Below, one piece after another: positions 55,137-64,000 of a stretch of 64,000 bases of DNA. The stretch's first letter is position 1. Every line of letters starts with the position of its first letter. The DNA is from Microbacterium sp. K24 (GTDB taxonomy: Bacteria; Actinomycetota; Actinomycetes; Actinomycetales; Microbacteriaceae). The translations under genes were made by a program, and so were the position numbers. The stretch spans positions 1 through 64,000 of the forward strand of contig NZ_SSDJ01000107.1 in the NCBI RefSeq assembly GCF_004794465.1, in the 5' to 3' direction. A model generated the notes under the pieces. That model was not told the DNA's origin. It worked only from the letters and a program-made list of their open reading frames with translations, and searched no databases.

Positions 55137-56332
55137 TCCTCCAGGGTAGTCCGCGGCGAGGGGGATCTGCTCGACACCGCCTGGAGCTCGGATGCCGGTA
55201 CGTCGAGTGCCGTCGCGCGGTTCCAGCGGTCGCCGCCGCCCTCCCGCGCCCGCACTGCGGCAGCGCCTGCGCCGGCGGCCAGGGCGTCGTAGTCGAAGCC
55301 GAGGACCGCCACCAGCGCCCAGCCGATGCTCGCGGAGGCGCGGATGCCGTGCACCGGCGCATCCCTCTCGATGACCGAGACCCGGGTGAGGATGTCGCGG
55401 ATGTGGGATTGGACGACCTCTTCGCTGCCGCGGATCAGCACGAGCGCCCGCGCGTCGTCGATCCGCACCGCGTCCGCCGCGGCGGGGAGCGCCTCCTGGA
55501 TGTCCTCATGGAAGCGATCCGCGATCATGGCGAACGCGGAGCCGGTGGAGGCCTCGCGCAGATCGGCCGGATCGTCCAGGCGCACATCGAGGATCGACCA
55601 GCTCTGCTCGTTCTGGGCCTGCGCCTTCTGCAGCCGGCGGCGGACGCCGGCGATCGCCGCCGCGGTATCGGCCGGAGCGACGCCGTCCGCGCGCACCATC
55701 AGCACGAGGGTGAAGGCGGCGCAGGTGCTGACGACGAGCGTGCCGACCGCGTTCATGCCCCGCAGGGCGCTGAGCTGGGCGGCCGTGTTCGCCGCGTCGG
55801 TGAGCAGCGCCGAGACGCCGCTGGCCAGCGCGACGAGGAACAGGCCGCACGATGCCAGCGCCAGCGGCATCGTGATGTCGCGCGCAGCGGGCCGGCCCCG
55901 CCACAGCTCGAACGCCACCAGGGCGGCGAAGACGCCGCACACCAGGAAGACGATGTGGAAGGCCAGCAGGTACCACGGCGACCCCGCCGTCACCACCAGC
56001 ACGGTCGGAGCGAAAGCCGCGAACACCGCCACCGGCCACCACGGGGTGCGGTGGCCGCGATGCATCCGCAGGCCGATCCACACCAGCGGCTCGAATGACA
56101 GCAGCACCCCGGACGCCGCACCGCGCAGCGCCTGTTCGTCCGTCTGCTGCCCGGCGAGCCACAGGTAGGCGCCGAGCACGCCGAGACCGAAGGCCGCGCC
56201 CCAGGTCACGGTCGCGCGGCTCGGCCGCGCCAGCGTCGCCAGCCCGAACACCAGGGCGGCGAGCACGGTCACGACCGCGACCATGCTGGTCGTGACGTCG
56301 ACCGCCACGGGGACGAGTGCCATCGCGCTCAC
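55133..56332 (-). CDS. Membrane protein with degenerate GGDEF-like domain
   Basis: 399 residues from GTG 56332, overlapping the kinase stop by 4 bases. About seven N-terminal helices (about 10-215) are followed by a cytosolic domain of about 170 residues with the layout of a diguanylate cyclase: SWSILDVRLDDPADLREAST and FAMIADRFHEDIQEALP near its start and the C-terminal signature RASASIGWALVAVLGFDYDALAAGAGAAAVRAREGGGDRW. The active-site position reads RIDDARALVLIRG instead of a GG(D/E)EF loop, so catalysis of c-di-GMP synthesis is unlikely. It could act as a nucleotide sensor or scaffold with the adjoining two-component system. Confidence 0.68.
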   Translation of the reverse strand: MSAMALVPVAVDVTTSMVAVVTVLAALVFGLATLARPSRATVTWGAAFGLGVLGAYLWLAGQQTDEQALRGAASGVLLSFEPLVWIGLRMHRGHRTPWWPVAVFAAFAPTVLVVTAGSPWYLLAFHIVFLVCGVFAALVAFELWRGRPAARDITMPLALASCGLFLVALASGVSALLTDAANTAAQLSALRGMNAVGTLVVSTCAAFTLVLMVRADGVAPADTAAAIAGVRRRLQKAQAQNEQSWSILDVRLDDPADLREASTGSAFAMIADRFHEDIQEALPAAADAVRIDDARALVLIRGSEEVVQSHIRDILTRVSVIERDAPVHGIRASASIGWALVAVLGFDYDALAAGAGAAAVRAREGGGDRWNRATALDVPASELQAVSSRSPSPRTTLEE

Positions 56333-57930
56333 GCCAGGACCTCCTTCACCCGCCGAGGCGGGAAACGCACGGTGACGGCCGTGCCCACACCGATACTGCT
56401 CTCGACGCGGATGCTTCCCTCGTGCGCTTCGACGATGGCTCGCGCGATCCCCATGCCGAGCCCGGTCCCGGCGACTCCGGCGAGCACCGCGCGATCCGTG
56501 CGGAAATACGGCTCGAACACGCGGGACAGCTCATCCGCGGCGATCCCTGTCCCGGTGTCGGTGACGACGAGCTCCGCCTGCCTGTCTCCGGTCCAGCCGA
56601 GACGCACCGCGATGCGTCCGCCGGCGGGCGTGTACTTCACGGCGTTGCTCAGGAGGTTGTCCACCACCTGGCGCAGCCGGAAGGCGTCGCCGTAGATCAC
56701 GAGACGCTCGGCCCCTCTGATGTCCAGCTCCTGCCTGCTGCCGGAGATGAGCGGTGCGTAGGACGCCGCAGAGGCCTCGACGACCTCGCGCAGGTCGACG
56801 GGTTCGAAGGGCTCCTCCGGGGCCTTCCTCGTGGTCTCGAGCGAGCTCGCCACGAGATTCTCCATCCGCTCTCCCGCGTTGGCGATGACCTCGAGCTGCG
56901 TCGTGACCTGCGGGGGAAGGTCCTCCCGCTCGAGCAGCAGATCGACATGCCCGATGATGGCGGTCAGCGGATTGCGCAGCTCGTGCGACACGACCGCTCC
57001 GAGGGCCCGCCGCTCCTCCGCCGCCTCCAGCAGCTCGGTCACGTCATCGATCACGACCAGCGCGATGTGCTGTCCTTCCTTCGCGCTCGCGATCGTCCGC
57101 GTGCTCACATGCAGTGCATGCCAGTTCCCCGCGCCGTCGAACAGCCAGACACGTTCGTCCTGCAGCTGCTCGCCGCCGGTGGCGCGCGCGAGGATCGTGC
57201 GGGATGGCGGCACCGCTGCGCCGCGTCGTCGGTCGTACTCGACCGCCGTCGACGGCAGCGCCTCTCCGTAGCGGTCTCGGCCGTACAGGGCGCGATACGC
57301 GTCGTTCATCTGCAGGATGCGTCCGTCGCCGTCGACGACGATCAGGGCGACACCGAGGGCGTCGATCACCTGGGTCACGCGGCGCTGGTTGGTCTCCGCA
57401 CGCTCGGCCGCCCGGTTCACCTGCTCCGACCGCCGCTCGAGCAGTCGGCGTGCGGCTCGAGAGCGCTGCGCGCCGATCCGCACGGTCACTCCGAGGAAGC
57501 TCAGAGTGATGACGACGGTCAACACGCGCAGCAGCACGTCGGCGGGCTCCCCGTCCTGCGCGGCGAAGACCACCAGGCATGCGGCGCTGAAGGCGACGCC
57601 GCCCAGCACCCATGGCATCGTGAAATAGGTCGCCAGCCAGGTGACGGGGAAGACCCACAGGAGCCCGAGTCGGATGTCGGGCGCGTTCGTGGTGAGGCCG
57701 ACGGCGAGCACGTCGAGCAGCGGCAGCACCACGACGGCGCGCCGCGGCAGGCGGTGCCAGGGGACGGCGAAGGTCACCAGCGTCGTGATCACGACGAGAG
57801 CGAGGCCGGCGATGACGAGGGGCAGTCCCAGCGTCGTCGGCTTGAACGCCGTGATCATCACGGCGATCGCGACGATGCTGCCTGTGAACACTAGCTGCCA
57901 TCGCCAGATCGACACGGTGCGGATCATCAT
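56329..57930 (-). CDS. Membrane PAS-domain sensor histidine kinase
   Basis: 533 residues from ATG 57930 (GGAGGGCG). About five to six N-terminal helices, a coiled-coil linker (LLERRSEQVNRAAERAETNQRRV), a PAS domain (GVALIVVDGDGRILQMNDAYRALYG), HisKA with VVSHELRNPLTAIIGHVD and HATPase with VVDNLLSNAVKYTP, TDTGTGIA and GTGLGMGIARAIV. The response regulator at 58134-58940 lies just upstream on the same strand and is the likely partner. Architecture parallels the kinase at 32334-34127. Confidence 0.93.
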   Translation of the reverse strand: MMIRTVSIWRWQLVFTGSIVAIAVMITAFKPTTLGLPLVIAGLALVVITTLVTFAVPWHRLPRRAVVVLPLLDVLAVGLTTNAPDIRLGLLWVFPVTWLATYFTMPWVLGGVAFSAACLVVFAAQDGEPADVLLRVLTVVITLSFLGVTVRIGAQRSRAARRLLERRSEQVNRAAERAETNQRRVTQVIDALGVALIVVDGDGRILQMNDAYRALYGRDRYGEALPSTAVEYDRRRGAAVPPSRTILARATGGEQLQDERVWLFDGAGNWHALHVSTRTIASAKEGQHIALVVIDDVTELLEAAEERRALGAVVSHELRNPLTAIIGHVDLLLEREDLPPQVTTQLEVIANAGERMENLVASSLETTRKAPEEPFEPVDLREVVEASAASYAPLISGSRQELDIRGAERLVIYGDAFRLRQVVDNLLSNAVKYTPAGGRIAVRLGWTGDRQAELVVTDTGTGIAADELSRVFEPYFRTDRAVLAGVAGTGLGMGIARAIVEAHEGSIRVESSIGVGTAVTVRFPPRRVKEVLA

Positions 57931-58041
57931 CGCCCGCCCTCCGGTCGATCCTCAGCTTTGACGCAAGATTACTCAAAGATCGGGTCTTTGCGCTCTTCAG
58001 GCGACCCCCGGGCCCTAACATCCTGAGTGGGGGCTGACTCT

Positions 58042-58091
58042 GCGACTGGGGATTCGCAGGCGCTGGGCCACGCGAGTGGGGATTCGCAGGC
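58042..58091. repeat. Short direct repeat with 30-base period
   Basis: GCGACTGGGGATTCGCAGGC at 58042-58061 recurs at 58072-58091 with one change. It lies upstream of the kinase gene and next to a terminator hairpin. Confidence 0.7.
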
Positions 58092-58094
58092 ACG

Positions 58095-58122
58095 GAGGCC
58101 GCGGCTGGGGAGCCGCGGCCTC
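58095..58122 (-). terminator. Hairpin after the response regulator gene
   Basis: GAGGCCGCGGCT (58095-58106), loop GGGG, AGCCGCGGCCTC (58111-58122): a perfect 12-base stem 11 bases after the response regulator stop. No T-tract follows, so partial read-through into the kinase gene is possible. Confidence 0.6.
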
Positions 58123-58133
58123 ACCAGCACTCC

Positions 58134-58940
58134 CTATCCGGCCGCGCCGTCCGCGGGGGTCAGGCGGTAGCCGACGCCACGCACCGTCTCGATGTAGCGC
58201 GGTTTCGCCGAACTGTCGCCGAGCTTGCGCCGCAGATTCGCGATGTGGGTCTCGATGGCACGTTTGTCGGGCTCGCTGACATGCCCGGCGCTGCCAGGAG
58301 GAACGCCGCGGAGCCCGAGCGCGAGCTCGGACTTGCTGCAGACTCTCCGCTGTGACGCGAGGAGCGTCGCCAGGAGCTCGAACTCCGTCGGCGTGAGATC
58401 GACGCGCTGCTGCCCGACGAGGACCACCCGGGTGTCGAGGTCGAGACTGAGGTCGAGGTGCACGCGACCGCGCCAGGTCGCCACCGTCGTATCAGCGCTT
58501 GCTCCCGGCGGCGCGTCGAGAACGACCCGTGGTGCCGCCGCGGCCCGCGGATCCTCGGTGCGCGGACGGCGGAGGAGCGCCTCGATCCTGGCGCGGAGCT
58601 CCCGCGGCCGGAACGGCTTGACGAGATACTCGTCCGCTCCGGAGGTGAGCCCGAGCACGACATCCGACTCGTCTGCGAGGGCCGACAGCATGATGATGAA
58701 GGTCGAGCTGACCCGGCGGATGCGACGGGCGACCTCGAAGCCGTCGATCCCCGGGAGGTTGATGTCGAGCGTCGTGATGACCGGGCCATGCTCCTCGATC
58801 GCGGCGAGGCCGTCGAGACCGGATCCGGCGAGAACGGTCCGGAAGCCGGCAGCACGGAATACCTCGTCGAGGAGCGACCGCACATCGGCGTCGTCCTCGA
58901 TGATCACGGCCACGAGCGCGCCGGCGGTTCTCTCGCTCAC
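58134..58940 (-). CDS. OmpR/PhoB-type response regulator
   Basis: 268 residues from GTG 58940 (GTGA overlap with tsaE). Receiver: VIIEDDADVRSLL, phospho-acceptor in VITTLDINLPGIDGF, FIIMLSALAD and YLVKPFRPRELRARI. A linker rich in Ala/Pro precedes the winged helix: VDLTPTEFELLATLLASQRRVCSKSELAL, then AIETHIANLRRKLGD and RGVGYRLTPAD. Targets unknown; the kinase gene follows after 203 bases. Confidence 0.95.
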   Translation of the reverse strand: MSERTAGALVAVIIEDDADVRSLLDEVFRAAGFRTVLAGSGLDGLAAIEEHGPVITTLDINLPGIDGFEVARRIRRVSSTFIIMLSALADESDVVLGLTSGADEYLVKPFRPRELRARIEALLRRPRTEDPRAAAAPRVVLDAPPGASADTTVATWRGRVHLDLSLDLDTRVVLVGQQRVDLTPTEFELLATLLASQRRVCSKSELALGLRGVPPGSAGHVSEPDKRAIETHIANLRRKLGDSSAKPRYIETVRGVGYRLTPADGAAG

Positions 58941-59419
58941 GATGCGCTCTCCCGCCTGATGGTCACGATGCGCGGGGCATCGGCATCCAACTCCGACGGA
59001 TCGACGTCACCGGCGCCGACGGGGCGTTCCAGCTCGATGTCCCACCACGCGTCGGCGAGCTCCTCGGCCATGCCGCGTCCCCATTCGATGACGACCACCG
59101 AACGGGAGAGGTCGAGGTCGAGATCGTCGAGCTCGACGGCCGAGCCGAGCCGGTAGGCGTCGACGTGCACGAGCGGAGCGCGCCCGACCAGCGACGGATG
59201 CGTGCGGGCGATGACGAAGGTCGGACTCTGGACCGGTCCCCGGACGCCGAGGCCCTCGGCGAGCCCGCGCGTGAACGTGGTCTTCCCCGCGCCGAGCGGA
59301 CCCGTGAGGATGAGCAGGTCGCCCGCGTCCAGCTGCTCGCCGATGCGCAGGCCGAGATCCTCCATCGCCTCCGCCGTCGCGATCTCATGCCTTCCGGTGA
59401 AGGCGGGATCGACGCTCAC
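58937..59419 (-). CDS. tsaE: t6A biosynthesis ATPase TsaE
   Basis: 160 residues from GTG 59419 (GTGA overlap with alr). P-loop LTGPLGAGKTTFTRGLAEGLG, then VQSPTFVIARTH, LVHVDAYRL and VVVIEWGRGMAE, the family signature. ATPase that resets the TsaB-TsaD complex. Upstream codons to 59494 are unsupported. Confidence 0.95.
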   Translation of the reverse strand: MSVDPAFTGRHEIATAEAMEDLGLRIGEQLDAGDLLILTGPLGAGKTTFTRGLAEGLGVRGPVQSPTFVIARTHPSLVGRAPLVHVDAYRLGSAVELDDLDLDLSRSVVVIEWGRGMAEELADAWWDIELERPVGAGDVDPSELDADAPRIVTIRRESAS

Positions 59420-60522
59420 GATGTCCGCCGGGGAACGCGAGGGCCGATGCGCGTGACGATCTCGTAGTCGATCGTGCCCGCGGCATCCGCCCACTCTGCT
59501 GCCGACGGCACGCCCAGCGTCGGGTCGCCGAACAGCACGACCTCATCGCCGATCGAGACCGGGGTGTCGCGCACGTCGACCACGAACTGGTCCATCGCGA
59601 CGCGCCCGACGTTCAGGAAGCGCCGGCCGGCGATCGAGACGGGGAGCTTCCCGGAGCCGCTGCGCGGCACGCCGTCGGCGTAGCCGAGCGGCACGAGCAC
59701 GAGAGTGGTGTCGCGGTCCGTGCGGTGGTCGTAGCCGTACGAGACGCCGGTGCCGGCGCTCACGCGGCGCACGGCGGCGATCGAGCCGCGCAGGGTCATC
59801 GCCGGACGCAGCCCGAGCTCGGCGGAGCTGCGGTCGTCGAACGGCGACAGCCCGTAGATGCCGATGCCGACGCGCACCGCGTCGAGCCGCATCTCGGGCA
59901 GGTCGATCGCCGCAGCGGTCGCGGCGATATGACGGATCTCCGGCCGGATGCCGAAGGATGCCGCGGCCGCGACACCCTCCTCGAAACGCGCGAGCGCCGC
60001 CCTGTCGTCTTCCGGGGAGGTGTTCGAGAGGTGGCTGAACAGTCCGACGATGCGGAGGCGTCCGATCCGTTCCAGCCGCGCGGCCTCGGCGAGCACCCGC
60101 GCCCAGTCTGCGGGAGCGATGCCGTTGCGCGAGAGACCGGTCTCGAACTTGAGGTGCACGGCCACCGGGCGATCGACAGAGGCGGCGGCCCCTGCCGCCT
60201 CGAGCTGGTCGAAGGACGAGATGCCGACCTCGATGTTCTCGGCGGCGGCCTGCGTGAACCGCTCCCCCGGCGCGTGCAGCCACGCCATGATCGGCGCGTG
60301 CACGCCCTGCCGGCGCAGTTCCAGAGCCTCGGGGATCTCGGCGACACCGATCCTGGTGGCGCCGGCGGACAGCGCGGCGACGGCTGACGCGGCCGCCCCG
60401 TGCCCGTAGGCGTTCGCCTTGACGACGGCGATGACCTCGACGCCCGTGAGACGGCGGAAGTGCCGCACATTGTCGGCGATCGCGTCGAGATCGATGGTCG
60501 CTTCACGGAACGGGACGGTCAC
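59416..60522 (-). CDS. alr: Alanine racemase
   Basis: 368 residues from GTG 60522 (GTGA overlap with acpS). PLP-binding segment EVIAVVKANAYGHGA with the Schiff-base Lys; second-subunit Tyr region GTGVSYGYDHRTD; C-terminal FGDPTLGVPSAAEWA. Makes D-alanine for peptidoglycan. The alr-tsaE neighbourhood is conserved in actinobacteria. Confidence 0.96.
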   Translation of the reverse strand: MTVPFREATIDLDAIADNVRHFRRLTGVEVIAVVKANAYGHGAAASAVAALSAGATRIGVAEIPEALELRRQGVHAPIMAWLHAPGERFTQAAAENIEVGISSFDQLEAAGAAASVDRPVAVHLKFETGLSRNGIAPADWARVLAEAARLERIGRLRIVGLFSHLSNTSPEDDRAALARFEEGVAAAASFGIRPEIRHIAATAAAIDLPEMRLDAVRVGIGIYGLSPFDDRSSAELGLRPAMTLRGSIAAVRRVSAGTGVSYGYDHRTDRDTTLVLVPLGYADGVPRSGSGKLPVSIAGRRFLNVGRVAMDQFVVDVRDTPVSIGDEVVLFGDPTLGVPSAAEWADAAGTIDYEIVTRIGPRVPRRTS

Positions 60523-60878
60523 AGCGGCGCTCCTTCGGCGACGACGAACGCGGCGGCGAGGCCGGCGTCGTGGGTGAGTGTCAGGTGAAGCGTGAGGATG
60601 CCGCGCTCCTCGACGACGGCGGCCGTCGAACCGGAGAGGACGAAGTGCGGTTTGCCCGAGGCCTCCGAGGCGATCTCGATCTCGGTCCAGTGCACGCCGT
60701 CCGAGCCGCCGAGCGCCTTGATCAGCGCCTCCTTGGCGGCGAATCTCGCAGCCAGCGACGGGAGGCGGAGCGTGCGTTCCGAAGCGGCGAAGAGTCGCTC
60801 CCGCAGACGTGGTGTCCGCTCCATGGTCCGCTCGAACCGCGGGATGTCCACGAGGTCGATGCCGGTCCCGATGATCAC
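60519..60878 (-). CDS. acpS: Holo-[acyl-carrier-protein] synthase
   Basis: 119 residues from GTG 60878. Family motifs: IIGTGIDLVDIPRFERTM (metal-binding Asp) and RFAAKEALIKALGG. It transfers 4'-phosphopantetheine from CoA to ACP. First gene of the long acpS-alr-tsaE run; TAGGCT lies 6 bases before the start. Confidence 0.95.
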   Translation of the reverse strand: MIIGTGIDLVDIPRFERTMERTPRLRERLFAASERTLRLPSLAARFAAKEALIKALGGSDGVHWTEIEIASEASGKPHFVLSGSTAAVVEERGILTLHLTLTHDAGLAAAFVVAEGAPL

Positions 60879-60884
60879 CCGTTC

Positions 60885-60890
60885 AGCCTA
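60885..60890 (-). promoter_or_regulatory. Leaderless-type -10 box (TAGGCT) of the acpS operon
   Basis: TAGGCT, GAACGG (6 bases), GTG at 60878. Confidence 0.5.
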
Positions 60891-60969
60891 GCGAGCATGC
60901 TCGTGCGTTGAGCTGTTCGCGTGCGCTGAAAGAGCTCTTCGACCTGCGGGTGTGGCGGTCGGTCGGTTA

Positions 60970-61034
60970 AGATCACGCCTGCAGGCTGGATCGGCCGTAT
61001 CCGACCTGCAGATGTGATCTCGACCGGCAAACTG
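60970..61034. repeat. 65-base palindromic repeat, left copy
   Basis: Begins AGATCACG and ends GGCAAACTG. Bases 61000-61034 match 62015-62049 in 34 of 35 positions. Internal inverted segments (AGATCAC-N3-TGCAGG against CCTGCAGATGTGATCT) make a hairpin, and GGCAAACTG faces CAGTTTG at about 61060. It stands directly upstream of the AbiEi/DUF559 gene. Confidence 0.85.
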
Positions 61035-61132
61035 TCGGCGACCGTTTCTGCACAGCCCGCAGTTTGACGACATCCATCCACAACGGGCCGTCGGCGAGAT
61101 CGGAGCGCGTCCGATTGTCGGATGCTCGGGAA

Positions 61133-61963
61133 ATGATGGATGCTGCCTATCTCCTCGTCCGGCTCGGGGGCATCGCCCGCGGAAGCACCCTCCAGCAGTA
61201 CGGATGCTCGCGGACGCACCTCGCCGCCGCGACCGCCGCCGGCAAGATCCGACGCCTGCGACAGGGCGTGTTCGCCCTGCCGACCCTGGATGCCGACATC
61301 GTGACAGCTGCGGAACACGGCGGCGCCCTCACCTGCGCGGCCGCCTTGCGTGCGCACGGCGTCTGGGTCCTCCCAGACCCGGATGGCCGGATCCACGTCT
61401 GGATGGGGCGGAGCGGCCGCCATCACCCGCACGACGGATGCTCGTGCAGCATCCACTACTCGCCCGGATCCGCCGGGCTCGGGCTCGCCCCCGTCGTCGC
61501 CTGCCTGATCCACGCGTACCGCTGCCTCGACGAAGAGGCCTTCTTCGCCGCGTACGAGTCCGCCTGGAACATGCGGCTCCTCGGAGCCCACGATCGGGCC
61601 AGGATCCGCCGGGAGCTGCCATCCGCGGCTGCATGGCTGCTCGACCTCGCGCAGCCGGATGCGCAGAGTGGGCTCGAGTCTCTACTCAGACTGCGGCTGC
61701 ACGTCCTCGGCATCCGACTCGACTGCCAGGTGCCCCTTCCCGGCGTCGGCAGAGTCGACTTCGTCGTCGGCGGGAGGGTCATCCTCGAGGCCGACGGCAA
61801 GGACAACCACAGTCACGCCAAGCGGCATGCCGACCTGCGACGGGATGCCGCGGCATCTGCTCTCGGGTATGAGACTCTGCGCTTCGACTACGCAATGATC
61901 GTGCACGACTGGCCCGCGGTCCTTGCGGCGATCCTGCCCGCCCTCGGCCGCGCCCGCTCATGA
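61133..61963 (+). CDS. AbiEi-type winged-helix / DUF559 Vsr-like nuclease protein
   Basis: 276 residues from ATG 61133 (or 61136). The open frame reaches TTG 61064, but that codon falls at the edge of the palindromic repeat, and homologues begin close to MDAAYLLVRLGGIARGSTL. The N-terminal AbiEi-like wHTH (LQQYGCSRTHLAAATAAGKI, RLRQGVFALP) is followed by a C-terminal Vsr/PD-(D/E)XK-like DUF559 domain: SGLESLLRLRL, GRVDFVVGGRVILEADGKDNH, RRDAAASALGYETLRF with candidate catalytic Glu, Asp and Glu. Members are common in actinobacteria and often called antitoxin-like, yet no toxin gene (AbiEii) is adjacent. Function unknown. Confidence 0.8.
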   Translation: MMDAAYLLVRLGGIARGSTLQQYGCSRTHLAAATAAGKIRRLRQGVFALPTLDADIVTAAEHGGALTCAAALRAHGVWVLPDPDGRIHVWMGRSGRHHPHDGCSCSIHYSPGSAGLGLAPVVACLIHAYRCLDEEAFFAAYESAWNMRLLGAHDRARIRRELPSAAAWLLDLAQPDAQSGLESLLRLRLHVLGIRLDCQVPLPGVGRVDFVVGGRVILEADGKDNHSHAKRHADLRRDAAASALGYETLRFDYAMIVHDWPAVLAAILPALGRARS

Positions 61964-61984
61964 CGGAGCGCAGATTGCAGGTTC

Positions 61985-62049
61985 AGATCACGGATGCAGG
62001 TCGAAACCGGCATCTCCGACCTGCAGATGTGATCTCGACCTGCAAACTG
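61985..62049. repeat. 65-base palindromic repeat, right copy
   Basis: Direct repeat of 60970-61034. It sits in a longer palindrome 61969-62051 whose 35-base arms agree at about 27 positions, each arm holding ACCTGCA twice around GTGATCT, with a 13-base loop. It lies between the convergent AbiEi/DUF559 and glmS genes. Confidence 0.85.
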
Positions 62050-62098
62050 AGACAGCAGACCGGCAAACGATGACCGGCAACGGCTGACGGCCGAACGT

Positions 62099-63946
<1,848 letters not shown>

Positions 63947-63952
63947 GGTTCA

Positions 63953-63958
63953 AAGATA
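63953..63958 (-). promoter_or_regulatory. Leaderless-type -10 box (TATCTT) of glmS
   Basis: TATCTT, TGAACC (6 bases), ATG at 63946. A TTG-rich stretch lies upstream but no clear -35 is fixed. Confidence 0.5.
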
Positions 63959-64000
63959 AGCGCGAACTTTTGCAAGTCGTCCGAACAATCGCGTGGCGGT

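Noticed and set aside
55133-56332. Active diguanylate cyclase
   Set aside because: The GG(D/E)EF active-site loop is missing; only the fold is suggested.
61064-61132. TTG start giving a 23-residue N-terminal extension of the AbiEi/DUF559 protein
   Set aside because: The TTG falls at the edge of the palindromic repeat, and the conserved domain starts at the ATG pair 61133/61136.
61133-61963. Antitoxin half of an AbiE toxin-antitoxin pair
   Set aside because: No AbiEii nucleotidyltransferase gene lies next to it; neighbours are acpS and glmS.
63947-64000. glmS ribozyme upstream of glmS
   Set aside because: Only 54 upstream bases are visible, with a -10 box 6 bases before the ATG; no room or fold for the ribozyme.

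Overview
The window is 64 kb of high-GC DNA from an actinobacterium, most likely a Microbacteriaceae member close to Microbacterium. This is inferred from protein content (GuaB3, DUF3817, DUF2277, an ECF42-type sigma factor with a DGPF/YciI partner, SURF1, LAXTG-type sorting signal), frequent GTG/TTG starts, very tight operons, and many start codons 6-7 bases after a TAnnnT -10 box (leaderless-type promoters). No tRNA, rRNA, prophage, insertion sequence or CRISPR array was seen, and no gene-free stretch exceeds about 260 bases.

Layout. 1-11 kb: a cut-off gene, the PcrA helicase, a surface protein with four lamin-tail domains, small membrane proteins (YccF, Bax-inhibitor-1/YccA, GlsB/YeaQ), a glycerophosphodiester phosphodiesterase, and the ECF42 sigma factor/YciI pair. 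11-14.5 kb: DUF3817, guaA, glycosyltransferase. 14.5-21.8 kb: a DeoR-flanked carbohydrate operon (binding protein, two permeases, class II aldolase, ADP-dependent sugar kinase family protein, mannose-6-phosphate-isomerase-like cupin). 22-32 kb: VOC protein, a giant secreted nuclease/5'-nucleotidase, SURF1, GuaB3, a sarcosine-oxidase-like flavoenzyme, an ABC-F protein.

32.3-38.8 kb holds the most unusual locus: seven minus-strand genes joined by 1- or 4-base overlaps at all six junctions. In transcription order these are a response-regulator receiver fused to a PIG-L deacetylase, an ATP-grasp enzyme, a PHP hydrolase, a processive-type family 2 glycosyltransferase, a 47-residue one-helix protein, a stand-alone receiver and a membrane PAS histidine kinase. 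No DNA-binding output domain is present, so I infer that phosphotransfer may act directly on enzymes making or trimming a cell-surface glycoconjugate.

39-50 kb: DUF2277, DUF4190, guaB, a branched-chain amino acid type ABC operon (livHMGF; LivH carries an extra extracytoplasmic domain) with its binding protein convergent, rarD, groES under two CIRCE operators, and a THUMP-like methyltransferase. 50-61 kb: a long minus-strand run acpS-alr-tsaE-response regulator-histidine kinase-degenerate GGDEF membrane protein-tsaB-rimI-tsaD-three membrane proteins, in which a two-component system sits inside the t6A tRNA-modification cluster. 61-62 kb: an AbiEi/DUF559 nuclease-like gene bracketed by 65-base palindromic repeats. 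The window ends with glmS.

Six intergenic regions carry large palindromes of similar layout but different sequence. All functional statements are from reading sequence and recognised family motifs; no database search was run.
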